NCBI GenBank assembly: GCA_905215795.1
Contig: CAJMRV010000105.1
Coordinates: forward strand, 1-6,032
Length of the DNA stretch: 6,032 bases
DNA from: an uncultured bacterium
GTDB taxonomy: Bacteria; Pseudomonadota; Gammaproteobacteria; Burkholderiales; Burkholderiaceae_F
Direction: 5' to 3'
Made by a program: the position numbers and the translations under genes. The notes under the pieces were generated by a model. It was given only the letters and a program-made list of their open reading frames with translations, searched no databases and had not been told where the DNA came from. Below, piece by piece: positions 1 to 5,499 of the stretch (the first letter of the stretch is position 1; every line of letters begins with the position of its first letter).

Positions 1-453
1 GACCTCTTCGCGGGCTCGGGCGCCATGGGCTTCGAGGCCGCGAGCCGCGGAGCCGCCGCCGTCGACTGGGTCGACGTCGAACGCGTGAACACCATCAACA
101 TCACCCGGACGCTCGAACGCCTGGGCGCCCCCTCGGGCATGAAGGCCCACAGGGCCGATGCCTTCACCTTCCTCGCCTCGGGCGGGGAGGACTACGACCT
201 CGTGCTGATCGACCCCCCGTTCAGCAGGGATTGGCAGGCGAAGGCGGCCGGCGCGGCGCTCGGAAGGCTCGCACCCGAAGGGCTCCTCTACGTGGAGTCC
301 CCGGAGCGCGCCCTCGACGAGGCGCTCGTCGAGTCCCTCGGCCTCGAGCCGGTCCGGCGCGCCACGGCGGGCCGGGTCGTCTGCGAGCTCTTCGCCCGCA
401 AGGGCTCGGCGATGGCCACCATGAAGAAAATCAAGGAAAAGAAACAGAAATGA
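1..453 (+). CDS. rsmD: 16S rRNA (guanine(966)-N2)-methyltransferase RsmD, 5' end missing
   Basis: RsmD uses S-adenosylmethionine to methylate N2 of G966 in 16S rRNA on the assembling 30S subunit. The frame is open from base 1, so the N-terminus lies outside the window; 150 residues are visible. They open with the SAM-binding motif DLFAGSGAMGFEAASRG (visible residues 1-17), which in the family reads DxFAGSGALGLEALSRG. The catalytic motif DPPF follows at 71-74 after the strand LVLI, then LLYVES near 87-92. E. coli RsmD has about 198 residues, so roughly 50 are missing. The ATG at 25 falls inside the SAM motif and is not the start. The last dozen residues (MATMKKIKEKKQK) are lysine-rich and A-rich in DNA, and this stretch also supplies the AAGGA (433-437) serving coaD. 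The TGA overlaps the coaD ATG as ATGA, which suggests translational coupling. Confidence 0.93.
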   Translation, partial: DLFAGSGAMGFEAASRGAAAVDWVDVERVNTINITRTLERLGAPSGMKAHRADAFTFLASGGEDYDLVLIDPPFSRDWQAKAAGAALGRLAPEGLLYVESPERALDEALVESLGLEPVRRATAGRVVCELFARKGSAMATMKKIKEKKQK

Positions 454-935
454 TCAAAGCGGTTTACCCGGGGACGTTCGACCCCATGACGCACGGCCAC
501 CTCGACGTGGTCCGCCGTGCCTCGAAGATCTTCGGACACGTGACGCTCGCCGTCGCCCTCAACCCCAAGAAGAAGCCCCTGCTCGACCTCGAGACGCGCG
601 TCAGGCTCGCCCGCGAGGTCTGCGCGGAGTTCCCCAACGTGGACGTCGTCGGCTTCGACGGGCTCCTCAAGACGCTCATCCGCGACGTCGGCGCCAACGT
701 GATCGTGCGCGGCGCCCGCGCCGTCTCCGACTTCGACTATGAATTCCAGATGGCCGGCATGAACCGCCGCCTGATGCCCGACGTCGAGACCGTCTTCATG
801 CTCCCCTCGGACAAGTACCAGTTCGTCACGGGCACCTTCATCCGCGAGATCGCCGCCATGGAGATCGACGAGGTGGAGGGCTTCGTCCCGGCCCCCGTCT
901 ACAAGGCGCTCCGCGAGCGCTTCGGAGGGAAGTGA
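450..935 (+). CDS. coaD: Phosphopantetheine adenylyltransferase (CoaD/PPAT)
   Basis: CoaD catalyses the penultimate step of coenzyme A synthesis, joining ATP and 4'-phosphopantetheine to give dephospho-CoA and pyrophosphate in the cytosol. The 161-residue product has the normal family length. It shows the nucleotidyltransferase start AVYPGTFDP (residues 4-12), the HxGH-type signature THGH (14-17), the RGAR...DFDYEFQMAGMNR block (88-106) and ETVFMLPS (113-120). The C-terminal ATP-contact motif reads YQFVTGTFIREIA (123-135). E. coli has ISSSLVKEVA at this place; the SGT/TGT form is what I recall from Burkholderiales. The start overlaps the rsmD stop (ATGA, 450-453), and AAGGA at 433-437 is a rather distant ribosome binding site, so coupled initiation is likely. 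A much longer open frame runs upstream of this ATG, but it lies out of frame over rsmD and has no homology. Confidence 0.97.
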   Translation: MIKAVYPGTFDPMTHGHLDVVRRASKIFGHVTLAVALNPKKKPLLDLETRVRLAREVCAEFPNVDVVGFDGLLKTLIRDVGANVIVRGARAVSDFDYEFQMAGMNRRLMPDVETVFMLPSDKYQFVTGTFIREIAAMEIDEVEGFVPAPVYKALRERFGGK

Positions 936-936
936 G

Positions 937-1224
937 ATGGCCCTTCTGATCAATGACGCCTGCATCAACTGCGGCGTGTGCGTCCCCGAATGCCCCAACA
1001 ACGCGATCGTCGAGGGTGAGGAGCACTTCCGCATCCGCGCCGGCCGGTGCACCGAGTGCATCGACGTCGAGGGCGGCCCGACGTGCCGCTCGCTCTGCCC
1101 GATCGACAACTGCATCGAGGTGAACCCCCGCCGCGTCGAGACGCCCGAGGAGCTCCGCGAGAAGCAGAAGAGGATCGACACGAAGTCGAAGGTCGAGAAG
1201 GCGATGGCGCTCTTCAACATCTGA
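937..1224 (+). CDS. yfhL: YfhL/Alvin-type 2[4Fe-4S] ferredoxin
   Basis: A small cytosolic electron carrier of 95 residues with two [4Fe-4S] clusters. The first cysteine motif is Cx2Cx2Cx3CP (C9, C12, C15, C19). The second is the widened Cx2Cx8Cx3CP (C38, C41, C50, C54), whose loop is the hallmark of the Allochromatium vinosum/YfhL ferredoxins. By family precedent C9, C12, C15 and C54 bind one cluster and C38, C41, C50 and C19 the other. A ninth cysteine, C59 (CPIDNC), sits near the extra cysteine of Alvin-type proteins (CPVDC). A charged, probably helical tail follows from about residue 66, also typical of this subfamily and a little longer than in E. coli YfhL (86 residues). The ATG lies one base after the coaD stop, with GGAGG at 924-928 as a well-spaced ribosome binding site, so it is the last gene of the rsmD-coaD operon. 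The physiological partner is not visible here. Confidence 0.95.
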   Translation: MALLINDACINCGVCVPECPNNAIVEGEEHFRIRAGRCTECIDVEGGPTCRSLCPIDNCIEVNPRRVETPEELREKQKRIDTKSKVEKAMALFNI

Positions 1225-1249
1225 CCGGACCGACGTTCCCCCGGCACGA

Positions 1250-1275
1250 ATGAAAGAAGCCGGCGTTTTGCCGGC
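1250..1275 (-). terminator. Intrinsic terminator of ahpF, in the convergent gap
   Basis: The 59-base gap between the ferredoxin and ahpF stop codons holds a hairpin with stem GCCGGC (1259-1264) and GCCGGC (1270-1275) and a 5-base loop. Read in the ahpF direction, the stem is followed by the T-rich stretch TTCTTTCAT, nine bases after the ahpF TAA. In the + direction the stem is followed by GTCGGG with no T tract, so it should stop ferredoxin transcripts poorly. The six-base stem and interrupted T run make it moderate in strength. Confidence 0.65.
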
Positions 1276-1283
1276 GTCGGGCC

Positions 1284-2861
1284 TTACTTGGAGGCCGGGC
1301 AGTTGCCCGAGCCCATGCGGATGAGGTGGTCGAACGCGCCCAGGCTGGCGGAGGCGCCTTCGCCCAGAGCCACGACGATCTGCTTGTAGGGGGCGTCGGT
1401 GCAGTCGCCCGCCGCGAAGATGCCTTCGGCGGAGGTCGTGCCGCGCGCGTCCGTGATGATCTCGCCGCGGTCGTTCACGTCGACCACGCCGCGGATCCAG
1501 CCCGTGTTGGCAAGCAGGCCGATCTGGACGAAGCAACCGGCGACGTCGAGCACGCCCGGAGCCTTGGTGTCGCGGTCATGGTAGACGAGGCGGGCGAGCT
1601 TGCCGTCCTCGGCCTCGAGCTTCTCGGTGATGACGTTGAGCAGGAGCGTCACGTTCGGGAGGCTGCGCAGCTTCTCCTGGAGGCACTGGTCGGCGGCGAG
1701 TTCGTTCCTGCGGTGCACGAGGGTGACGTGGCCGCAGATGCCCGCGAGGTCGATCGCGGCCTCGACGCCGGAGTTGCCCCCGCCGATCACGGCCACGTTC
1801 TTGCCCTTGAAGAGCGGACCGTCGCAGTGCGGGCAGTAGGCGACGCCCTTGCCGCGGAGTTCGTCCTCGCCGGGAACGCCGAGCTTCTTCCAGGTGGCGC
1901 CAGAGCAGGCGATCAGGACCTTCGTGCGGAGCACGGCGCCGTGTTCGACGCGCACGTGCCAGAGGCCGTCCTCACCGCGTTCGACGCCTTCGGCCGCGTA
2001 GGGCTCGATCACGTCGATGTCGTAGGCCTTGATGTGGGCCGCGAGGTTGCGGGCGAGTTCGGAGCCGTCGGTCTTCGGGATCGACGTGAAGTTCTCGATG
2101 TCGGCCGTCTCGTTGACCTGGCCGCCCATGCGCTGGGCGAGGATGCCGGTCCTGAGGCCCTTGCGGGCGGCGTAGATGGCGGCGGTGGCGCCGGCCGGGC
2201 CGGCACCGACGACGAGCACGTCGAAGGGGGCCTTTTCGGAGAGGGCGCCCGCGGCGCGTTCGGCACCGGCGGTGTCGCACATGGCGAGGATCTCATTGAG
2301 GTCCTTGCGCCCGGAGAAGGCCTCCTTGCCGTTGAGGAACACGTTCGGGACCGCGAGGATGTTGCGGGCCTTCGCCTCCTCCTGGAAGACGGCGCCGTCG
2401 ATCGTGGTGACGCGCACGTTCGGGTTGTAGACGGCCATCAGGTTGAGGGCCTGGACCACTTCCGGACAGTTGTGGCACGAGAGGCTGATGAAGGCCTCCC
2501 ACTCGAAGCGGCCCGGCATGGTGCGGATCTGTTCGAGACGGGTCTCGTCGACGGCCGGCGGATGGCCGCCCGCCTGGAGGATCGCGAGGATCAGGCTCGT
2601 GAATTCATGGCCCATCGGAAGCCCCGCGAAGCGGATGCCCATGTCCTTGCCCGCCTCCGTGATCTGGAAGCTCGGGCGGCGCACGCCGTCTTCATCGACG
2701 CGTTCGTAGGAGAGGTTGTCGCTCAGGGCGGCGAGCTCCGTGAGGAGCGTCTCCATGTTGCGGGACGTCTCGGAGTCGTCGAGGCTGGCACGCAGGACGA
2801 CGGGGTGGACGATCTTGGTGAAGTGGGCGCGCAGTTGTGCGGAGATGTTGGCGTCAAGCAT
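1284..2861 (-). CDS. ahpF: Alkyl hydroperoxide reductase subunit F (NADH:peroxiredoxin oxidoreductase)
   Basis: AhpF is a cytosolic FAD flavoprotein that passes electrons from NADH through two disulfide centres to AhpC. From the ATG at 2861 it has 525 residues, close to the usual 510-530. The N-terminal tandem thioredoxin-fold domain carries SCHNC with C129 and C132, exactly the Salmonella AhpF numbering. The FAD site VVGAGPAGATAA lies around 217-228. The thioredoxin reductase-like active site CPHC is at C343/C346, the NADH-binding VIGGGNSGVEAA around 358-369, and the second FAD motif GIFAAGDCTD at 480-489. An in-frame TTG at 2894 would add 11 residues (MNSQNTLRTTN) absent from the family, whereas MLDANI is the canonical AhpF start, so I chose 2861. 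No strong Shine-Dalgarno precedes either start. The last ten residues (MGSGNCPASK) add a cysteine-containing tail beyond the conserved FDHLIR. The gene lies 100 bases after ahpC on the same strand. Confidence 0.97.
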   Translation of the reverse strand: MLDANISAQLRAHFTKIVHPVVLRASLDDSETSRNMETLLTELAALSDNLSYERVDEDGVRRPSFQITEAGKDMGIRFAGLPMGHEFTSLILAILQAGGHPPAVDETRLEQIRTMPGRFEWEAFISLSCHNCPEVVQALNLMAVYNPNVRVTTIDGAVFQEEAKARNILAVPNVFLNGKEAFSGRKDLNEILAMCDTAGAERAAGALSEKAPFDVLVVGAGPAGATAAIYAARKGLRTGILAQRMGGQVNETADIENFTSIPKTDGSELARNLAAHIKAYDIDVIEPYAAEGVERGEDGLWHVRVEHGAVLRTKVLIACSGATWKKLGVPGEDELRGKGVAYCPHCDGPLFKGKNVAVIGGGNSGVEAAIDLAGICGHVTLVHRRNELAADQCLQEKLRSLPNVTLLLNVITEKLEAEDGKLARLVYHDRDTKAPGVLDVAGCFVQIGLLANTGWIRGVVDVNDRGEIITDARGTTSAEGIFAAGDCTDAPYKQIVVALGEGASASLGAFDHLIRMGSGNCPASK

Positions 2862-2892
2862 GTTCGTGGTCCGGAGTGTGTTCTGGGAGTTC

Positions 2893-2938
2893 AAATAGAG
2901 AAGAGCCGCAGGCTCTTGGTTGTCGAGGTCTGCGGCTC
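2893..2938 (-). terminator. Two alternative hairpins between ahpC and ahpF; possible attenuator
   Basis: In transcription order, GAGCCGCAG (2938-2930) pairs perfectly over 9 bp with CTGCGGCTC (2911-2903) across an 18-base loop and is followed by TTCTCTATTT. The same segment can instead form a compact 7-bp hairpin, AAGAGCC (2917-2911), loop TGC, GGCTCTT (2907-2901), followed by CTCTATTT. The two folds share bases and exclude each other. The moderately U-rich tail suggests partial termination or an mRNA processing/stability element that keeps AhpC in excess over AhpF. The structure is read directly from the sequence; the function is inferred. Confidence 0.5.
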
Positions 2939-2961
2939 GGGAATCATCGTTGGGTGATGAA

Positions 2962-3525
2962 TCAGATCTTGCCGACCAGGTCGAGGGACGGCGTGAGGGT
3001 TTCAGCGCCCGGCTGCCACTTGGCGGGGCAGACCTGGCCCGGATGGGCGGCGATGTACTGGGCGGCCTTCACCTTGCGCAGGAGCTCCTGGGCGTCGCGG
3101 CCGATGCCGCCGTCGTGGTGCTCCATGATGACGATCTTGCCTTCGGGGTTCATGACGAACGTGCCGCGTTCGGCGACGCCGTCCTCTTCAATGAGGACCT
3201 CGAAGTTGCGGGAGATCTTCTGGGTCGGGTCGCCGATCATCGGGAACTGGACCTTGCCCACGGCGTTGGAGCTGGAGTGCCAGGCCTTGTGGGTGAAGTG
3301 CGTGTCGGTGGAAACCGAGTAGATTTCGACGCCGAGCTTCTTGAACTCTTCGTACTGTTCGGCGAGGTCTTCGAGTTCGGTCGGGCACACGAAGGTGAAG
3401 TCGGCCGGATAGAAGAAGACGACGGACCAGTGACCGAGGAGGTCCTTTTCCGTGAGTTCGATGAACTTGCCGTTGTGGAAGGCCTGGGCCTTGAAGGGGA
3501 GCAATTCGGTGTTGAGAAGGGACAT
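2962..3525 (-). CDS. ahpC: Alkyl hydroperoxide reductase subunit C (typical 2-Cys peroxiredoxin)
   Basis: AhpC reduces H2O2, organic hydroperoxides and peroxynitrite in the cytosol and is recycled by AhpF. From the ATG at 3525 it has 187 residues, the same as E. coli AhpC, and it can be aligned by eye end to end without gaps. The peroxidatic site FYPADFTFVCP contains P40, T44 and C47; R120 completes the usual catalytic set. The resolving cysteine is C166 in the HPGQVCPAKW motif, and the protein ends with the family-typical SLDLVGKI. It has a GGIG segment (139-142) but no C-terminal YF motif, the pair linked to over-oxidation sensitivity in eukaryotic peroxiredoxins, so it is probably of the robust bacterial type. 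AAAGGAG at 3533-3539 fixes the start. A longer in-frame ATG at 3576 overlaps the promoter -10 box and is rejected. Upstream DNA carries an OxyR-like operator. Confidence 0.98.
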   Translation of the reverse strand: MSLLNTELLPFKAQAFHNGKFIELTEKDLLGHWSVVFFYPADFTFVCPTELEDLAEQYEEFKKLGVEIYSVSTDTHFTHKAWHSSSNAVGKVQFPMIGDPTQKISRNFEVLIEEDGVAERGTFVMNPEGKIVIMEHHDGGIGRDAQELLRKVKAAQYIAAHPGQVCPAKWQPGAETLTPSLDLVGKI

Positions 3526-3532
3526 GTTTAAA

Positions 3533-3539
3533 CTCCTTT
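3533..3539 (-). promoter_or_regulatory. ahpC: Strong ribosome binding site of ahpC
   Basis: AAAGGAG lies 7 bases before the ATG at 3525 and supports this start over the in-frame ATG at 3576. It is among the strongest Shine-Dalgarno sequences in the window, fitting a very abundant protein. Confidence 0.85.
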
Positions 3540-3542
3540 GTT

Positions 3543-3563
3543 GAAAGAGATGGGTTCTCTTTC
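3543..3563 (-). promoter_or_regulatory. Hairpin in the predicted 5' leader of ahpC mRNA
   Basis: GAAAGAGA and TCTCTTTC form a perfect 8-bp stem with a 5-base loop (ACCCA in the RNA). It would begin about 5 bases from the predicted transcript start (near 3568) and end 3 bases before the Shine-Dalgarno. Hairpins near a 5' end can protect mRNA from decay, as in E. coli ompA, or modulate translation. The pairing is seen in the sequence; the role is inferred. Confidence 0.5.
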
Positions 3564-3574
3564 TTGATGGGTTC

Positions 3575-3603
3575 ATAGTAAAGCCTCTTTATCAACTTGT
3601 CAA
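3575..3603 (-). promoter_or_regulatory. Sigma-70 promoter of ahpC
   Basis: On the minus strand a perfect -35 TTGACA (3603-3598), a 17-base spacer and -10 TACTAT (3580-3575) form a near-consensus promoter. Initiation is predicted at the A at about 3568, giving a leader of some 43 bases. The local AT-richness stands out against the GC-rich surroundings. It lies after the ychF terminator, so ahpC is independently transcribed. Confidence 0.85.
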
Positions 3604-3608
3604 GCCTG

Positions 3609-3623
3609 ATGGATAAAAACTAT
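3609..3623 (-). promoter_or_regulatory. OxyR-like operator upstream of the ahpC -35 box
   Basis: Read on the minus strand, ATAGTTTTTATCCAT matches the OxyR half operator ATAGnTnnnAnCTAT at every specified base but one (C for T). It ends five bases before the -35 box, the usual position for activation by contact with RNA polymerase. In a tetrameric arrangement the upstream partner would span 3631-3645. There the outer quarter is ATAC (3 of 4 matches at the right 22-base phase), but the inner quarter (TACC) does not match, so only one half of the full site is good. OxyR control of ahpC is well established in proteobacteria; no oxyR gene is in the window. Confidence 0.65.
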
Positions 3624-3648
3624 TGCAAATGGTATCAGATTGTATCGC

Positions 3649-3669
3649 CGCCCTTCTGTTAGAAGGGCG
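3649..3669. repeat. Perfect 9-bp inverted repeat between ychF and the ahpC control region
   Basis: CGCCCTTCT and AGAAGGGCG flank a 3-base spacer. In neither direction does a T run follow, so it is not a standard terminator. It sits just upstream of the possible distal OxyR half-site and could be a second operator or an insulating hairpin. No function can be assigned from sequence alone. Confidence 0.55.
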
Positions 3670-3707
3670 CCTTCCCCAGGCCTCCAAGGGCTCCGGGGGC
3701 GGAAACG

Positions 3708-3735
3708 AAAAAAGCGGCCGCAGGGGCCGCTTTTT
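3708..3735 (-). terminator. Intrinsic terminator of ychF
   Basis: GCGGCC (3714-3719) and GGCCGC (3725-3730) pair across a 5-base loop. The stem extends through five A-T pairs and in the ychF direction ends in a run of six T. It starts 23 bases after the ychF stop and separates the pth-ychF block from the ahpC promoter. Its symmetry (A run on one side, T run on the other) means it could also stop + strand transcription. Confidence 0.9.
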
Positions 3736-3758
3736 CCGTTGAATGTCGTGGGAGTGAC

Positions 3759-4853
<1,095 letters not shown>

Positions 4854-4907
4854 GATGAATTCTCTGATGAAAAAGTGTGAGTAATCTGGAAAAAATCGAA
4901 TCCCGTT

Positions 4908-4916
4908 ATTCTAACA
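4908..4916 (-). promoter_or_regulatory. Possible extended -10 promoter for ychF
   Basis: In the 103-base gap before ychF the minus strand reads TGTTAGAAT, an extended -10 (TGn + TAGAAT), about 55 bases before the ATG. The expected -35 position holds only a poor match. The rest of the gap has a GC-rich palindrome (4919-4928) and an AT-rich leader but no clear terminator. ychF may therefore be both read through from pth and started locally. This is a weak call. Confidence 0.35.
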
Positions 4917-4956
4917 ATCCCGCGCGGGGCTTGCCGTCGGAACGGGGGAGCGCCTG

Positions 4957-5478
4957 TCAGCGGCGCAGGTGCGCCGCGAGGCGCGGATCGTCGAGCTCGT
5001 GCTCGGTGAAGACCTCGATCCCCTCGGAGAGGAGCAGGGCCGTGGTGAGCCCGTCGTCGGCGGTCTTCGTGCCGCTGAAGGTCCCGTCGTAACGCAGGCC
5101 CTTCCCGCAGGAGGGGCTCTTCGACTTGAGGACCGCGGCCGTGGCGCCCGTTTCACGGGCGAGAAGGAGCGCCTTTTTCGCGCCCGAGATGAACTCGGCC
5201 GTCACGTCGGCGCCTTCGGTGTTGACGATGCGTCCCTCGCCCTTCAGGATCGTGATGCTCCTTTCGCACTGCACCTCGGAGGCCGGGCGCGGCGTCGGGA
5301 GTCCGCCGTCGGATTCGGGACACACGGAGACGGGTTCGAAGCCCATCGCCTCGAGGACGGAGCGGAGGTCGCCGGAAGTGCGTCCGTCGTAACGGCACGC
5401 CGTGTCGAGCAGGCAGCGGCTCACGAGGAGCGGCGTGCGCGACGTCTTGTCAGCGGTCTTTGCGTCGGTCTTCTTCAT
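4957..5478 (-). CDS. DUF523 family protein, TudS-like Fe-S desulfidase candidate
   Basis: The 173-residue protein carries the DUF523 signature. LLVSRCLLDTACRYDG (17-32) is followed by PVSVCPESDGGLPTPRPASE (49-68), the segment DVTAEFISGAKKAL (91-104), SPSCG (121-125) and YDGTFSG (130-136). In the characterised member TudS (thiouracil desulfurase) three cysteines hold a [4Fe-4S] cluster whose free iron takes sulfur from 2-thiouracil; C22, C53 and C124 are the matching residues here. C28 and C71 are additional. Substrate specificity cannot be read from the sequence, so thiouracil or tRNA-derived thio-base cleavage is inference. A lysine/threonine-rich lead of about 15 residues precedes the domain, but a near-perfect Shine-Dalgarno (5484-5491) five bases before the ATG at 5478 supports this start. 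It follows pth by 21 bases, so it is almost surely co-transcribed with it. No signal peptide or membrane segment is seen. Confidence 0.87.
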   Translation of the reverse strand: MKKTDAKTADKTSRTPLLVSRCLLDTACRYDGRTSGDLRSVLEAMGFEPVSVCPESDGGLPTPRPASEVQCERSITILKGEGRIVNTEGADVTAEFISGAKKALLLARETGATAAVLKSKSPSCGKGLRYDGTFSGTKTADDGLTTALLLSEGIEVFTEHELDDPRLAAHLRR

Positions 5479-5483
5479 GGAGT

Positions 5484-5491
5484 CCTCCTTT
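5484..5491 (-). promoter_or_regulatory. Ribosome binding site of the DUF523 gene
   Basis: AAAGGAGG on the minus strand lies 5 bases before the ATG at 5478. It justifies keeping the short basic N-terminal extension that precedes the conserved domain. Confidence 0.8.
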
Positions 5492-5499
5492 CCTTTCGT

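Noticed and set aside
231..935. N-terminally extended coaD starting at 231
   Set aside because: The extension is an arginine/proline-rich out-of-frame reading of rsmD; CoaD homology starts at the ATG at 450.
288..1247. 319-residue open frame on the - strand opposite rsmD, coaD and the ferredoxin
   Set aside because: It spans three well-supported genes on the other strand, has no recognisable family, and its existence is explained by GC bias.
2862..2894. 11-residue extension of AhpF from a TTG at 2894
   Set aside because: It is a rare start codon without a Shine-Dalgarno. The next in-frame ATG gives the canonical MLDANI start and places the cysteines at 129/132 as in Salmonella AhpF.
1326..2957. 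543-residue open frame on the + strand opposite ahpF
   Set aside because: The codons are complementary to ahpF in a very GC-biased gene, where antisense stops are rare. The translation is a low-complexity R/A/G/D/E/V-rich string with no recognisable motif, while the opposite strand encodes a complete AhpF.
3526..3576. 17-residue N-terminal extension of AhpC from an ATG at 3576
   Set aside because: That ATG overlaps the -10 box, so it would lie upstream of the predicted transcript start. The ATG at 3525 has a strong Shine-Dalgarno and gives the exact family length and N-terminus.
4919..4928. CCCGCGCGGG palindrome before ychF as a terminator of the DUF523 gene
   Set aside because: It is self-complementary with no usable loop and has no following T run; short GC palindromes are expected by chance at this base composition.
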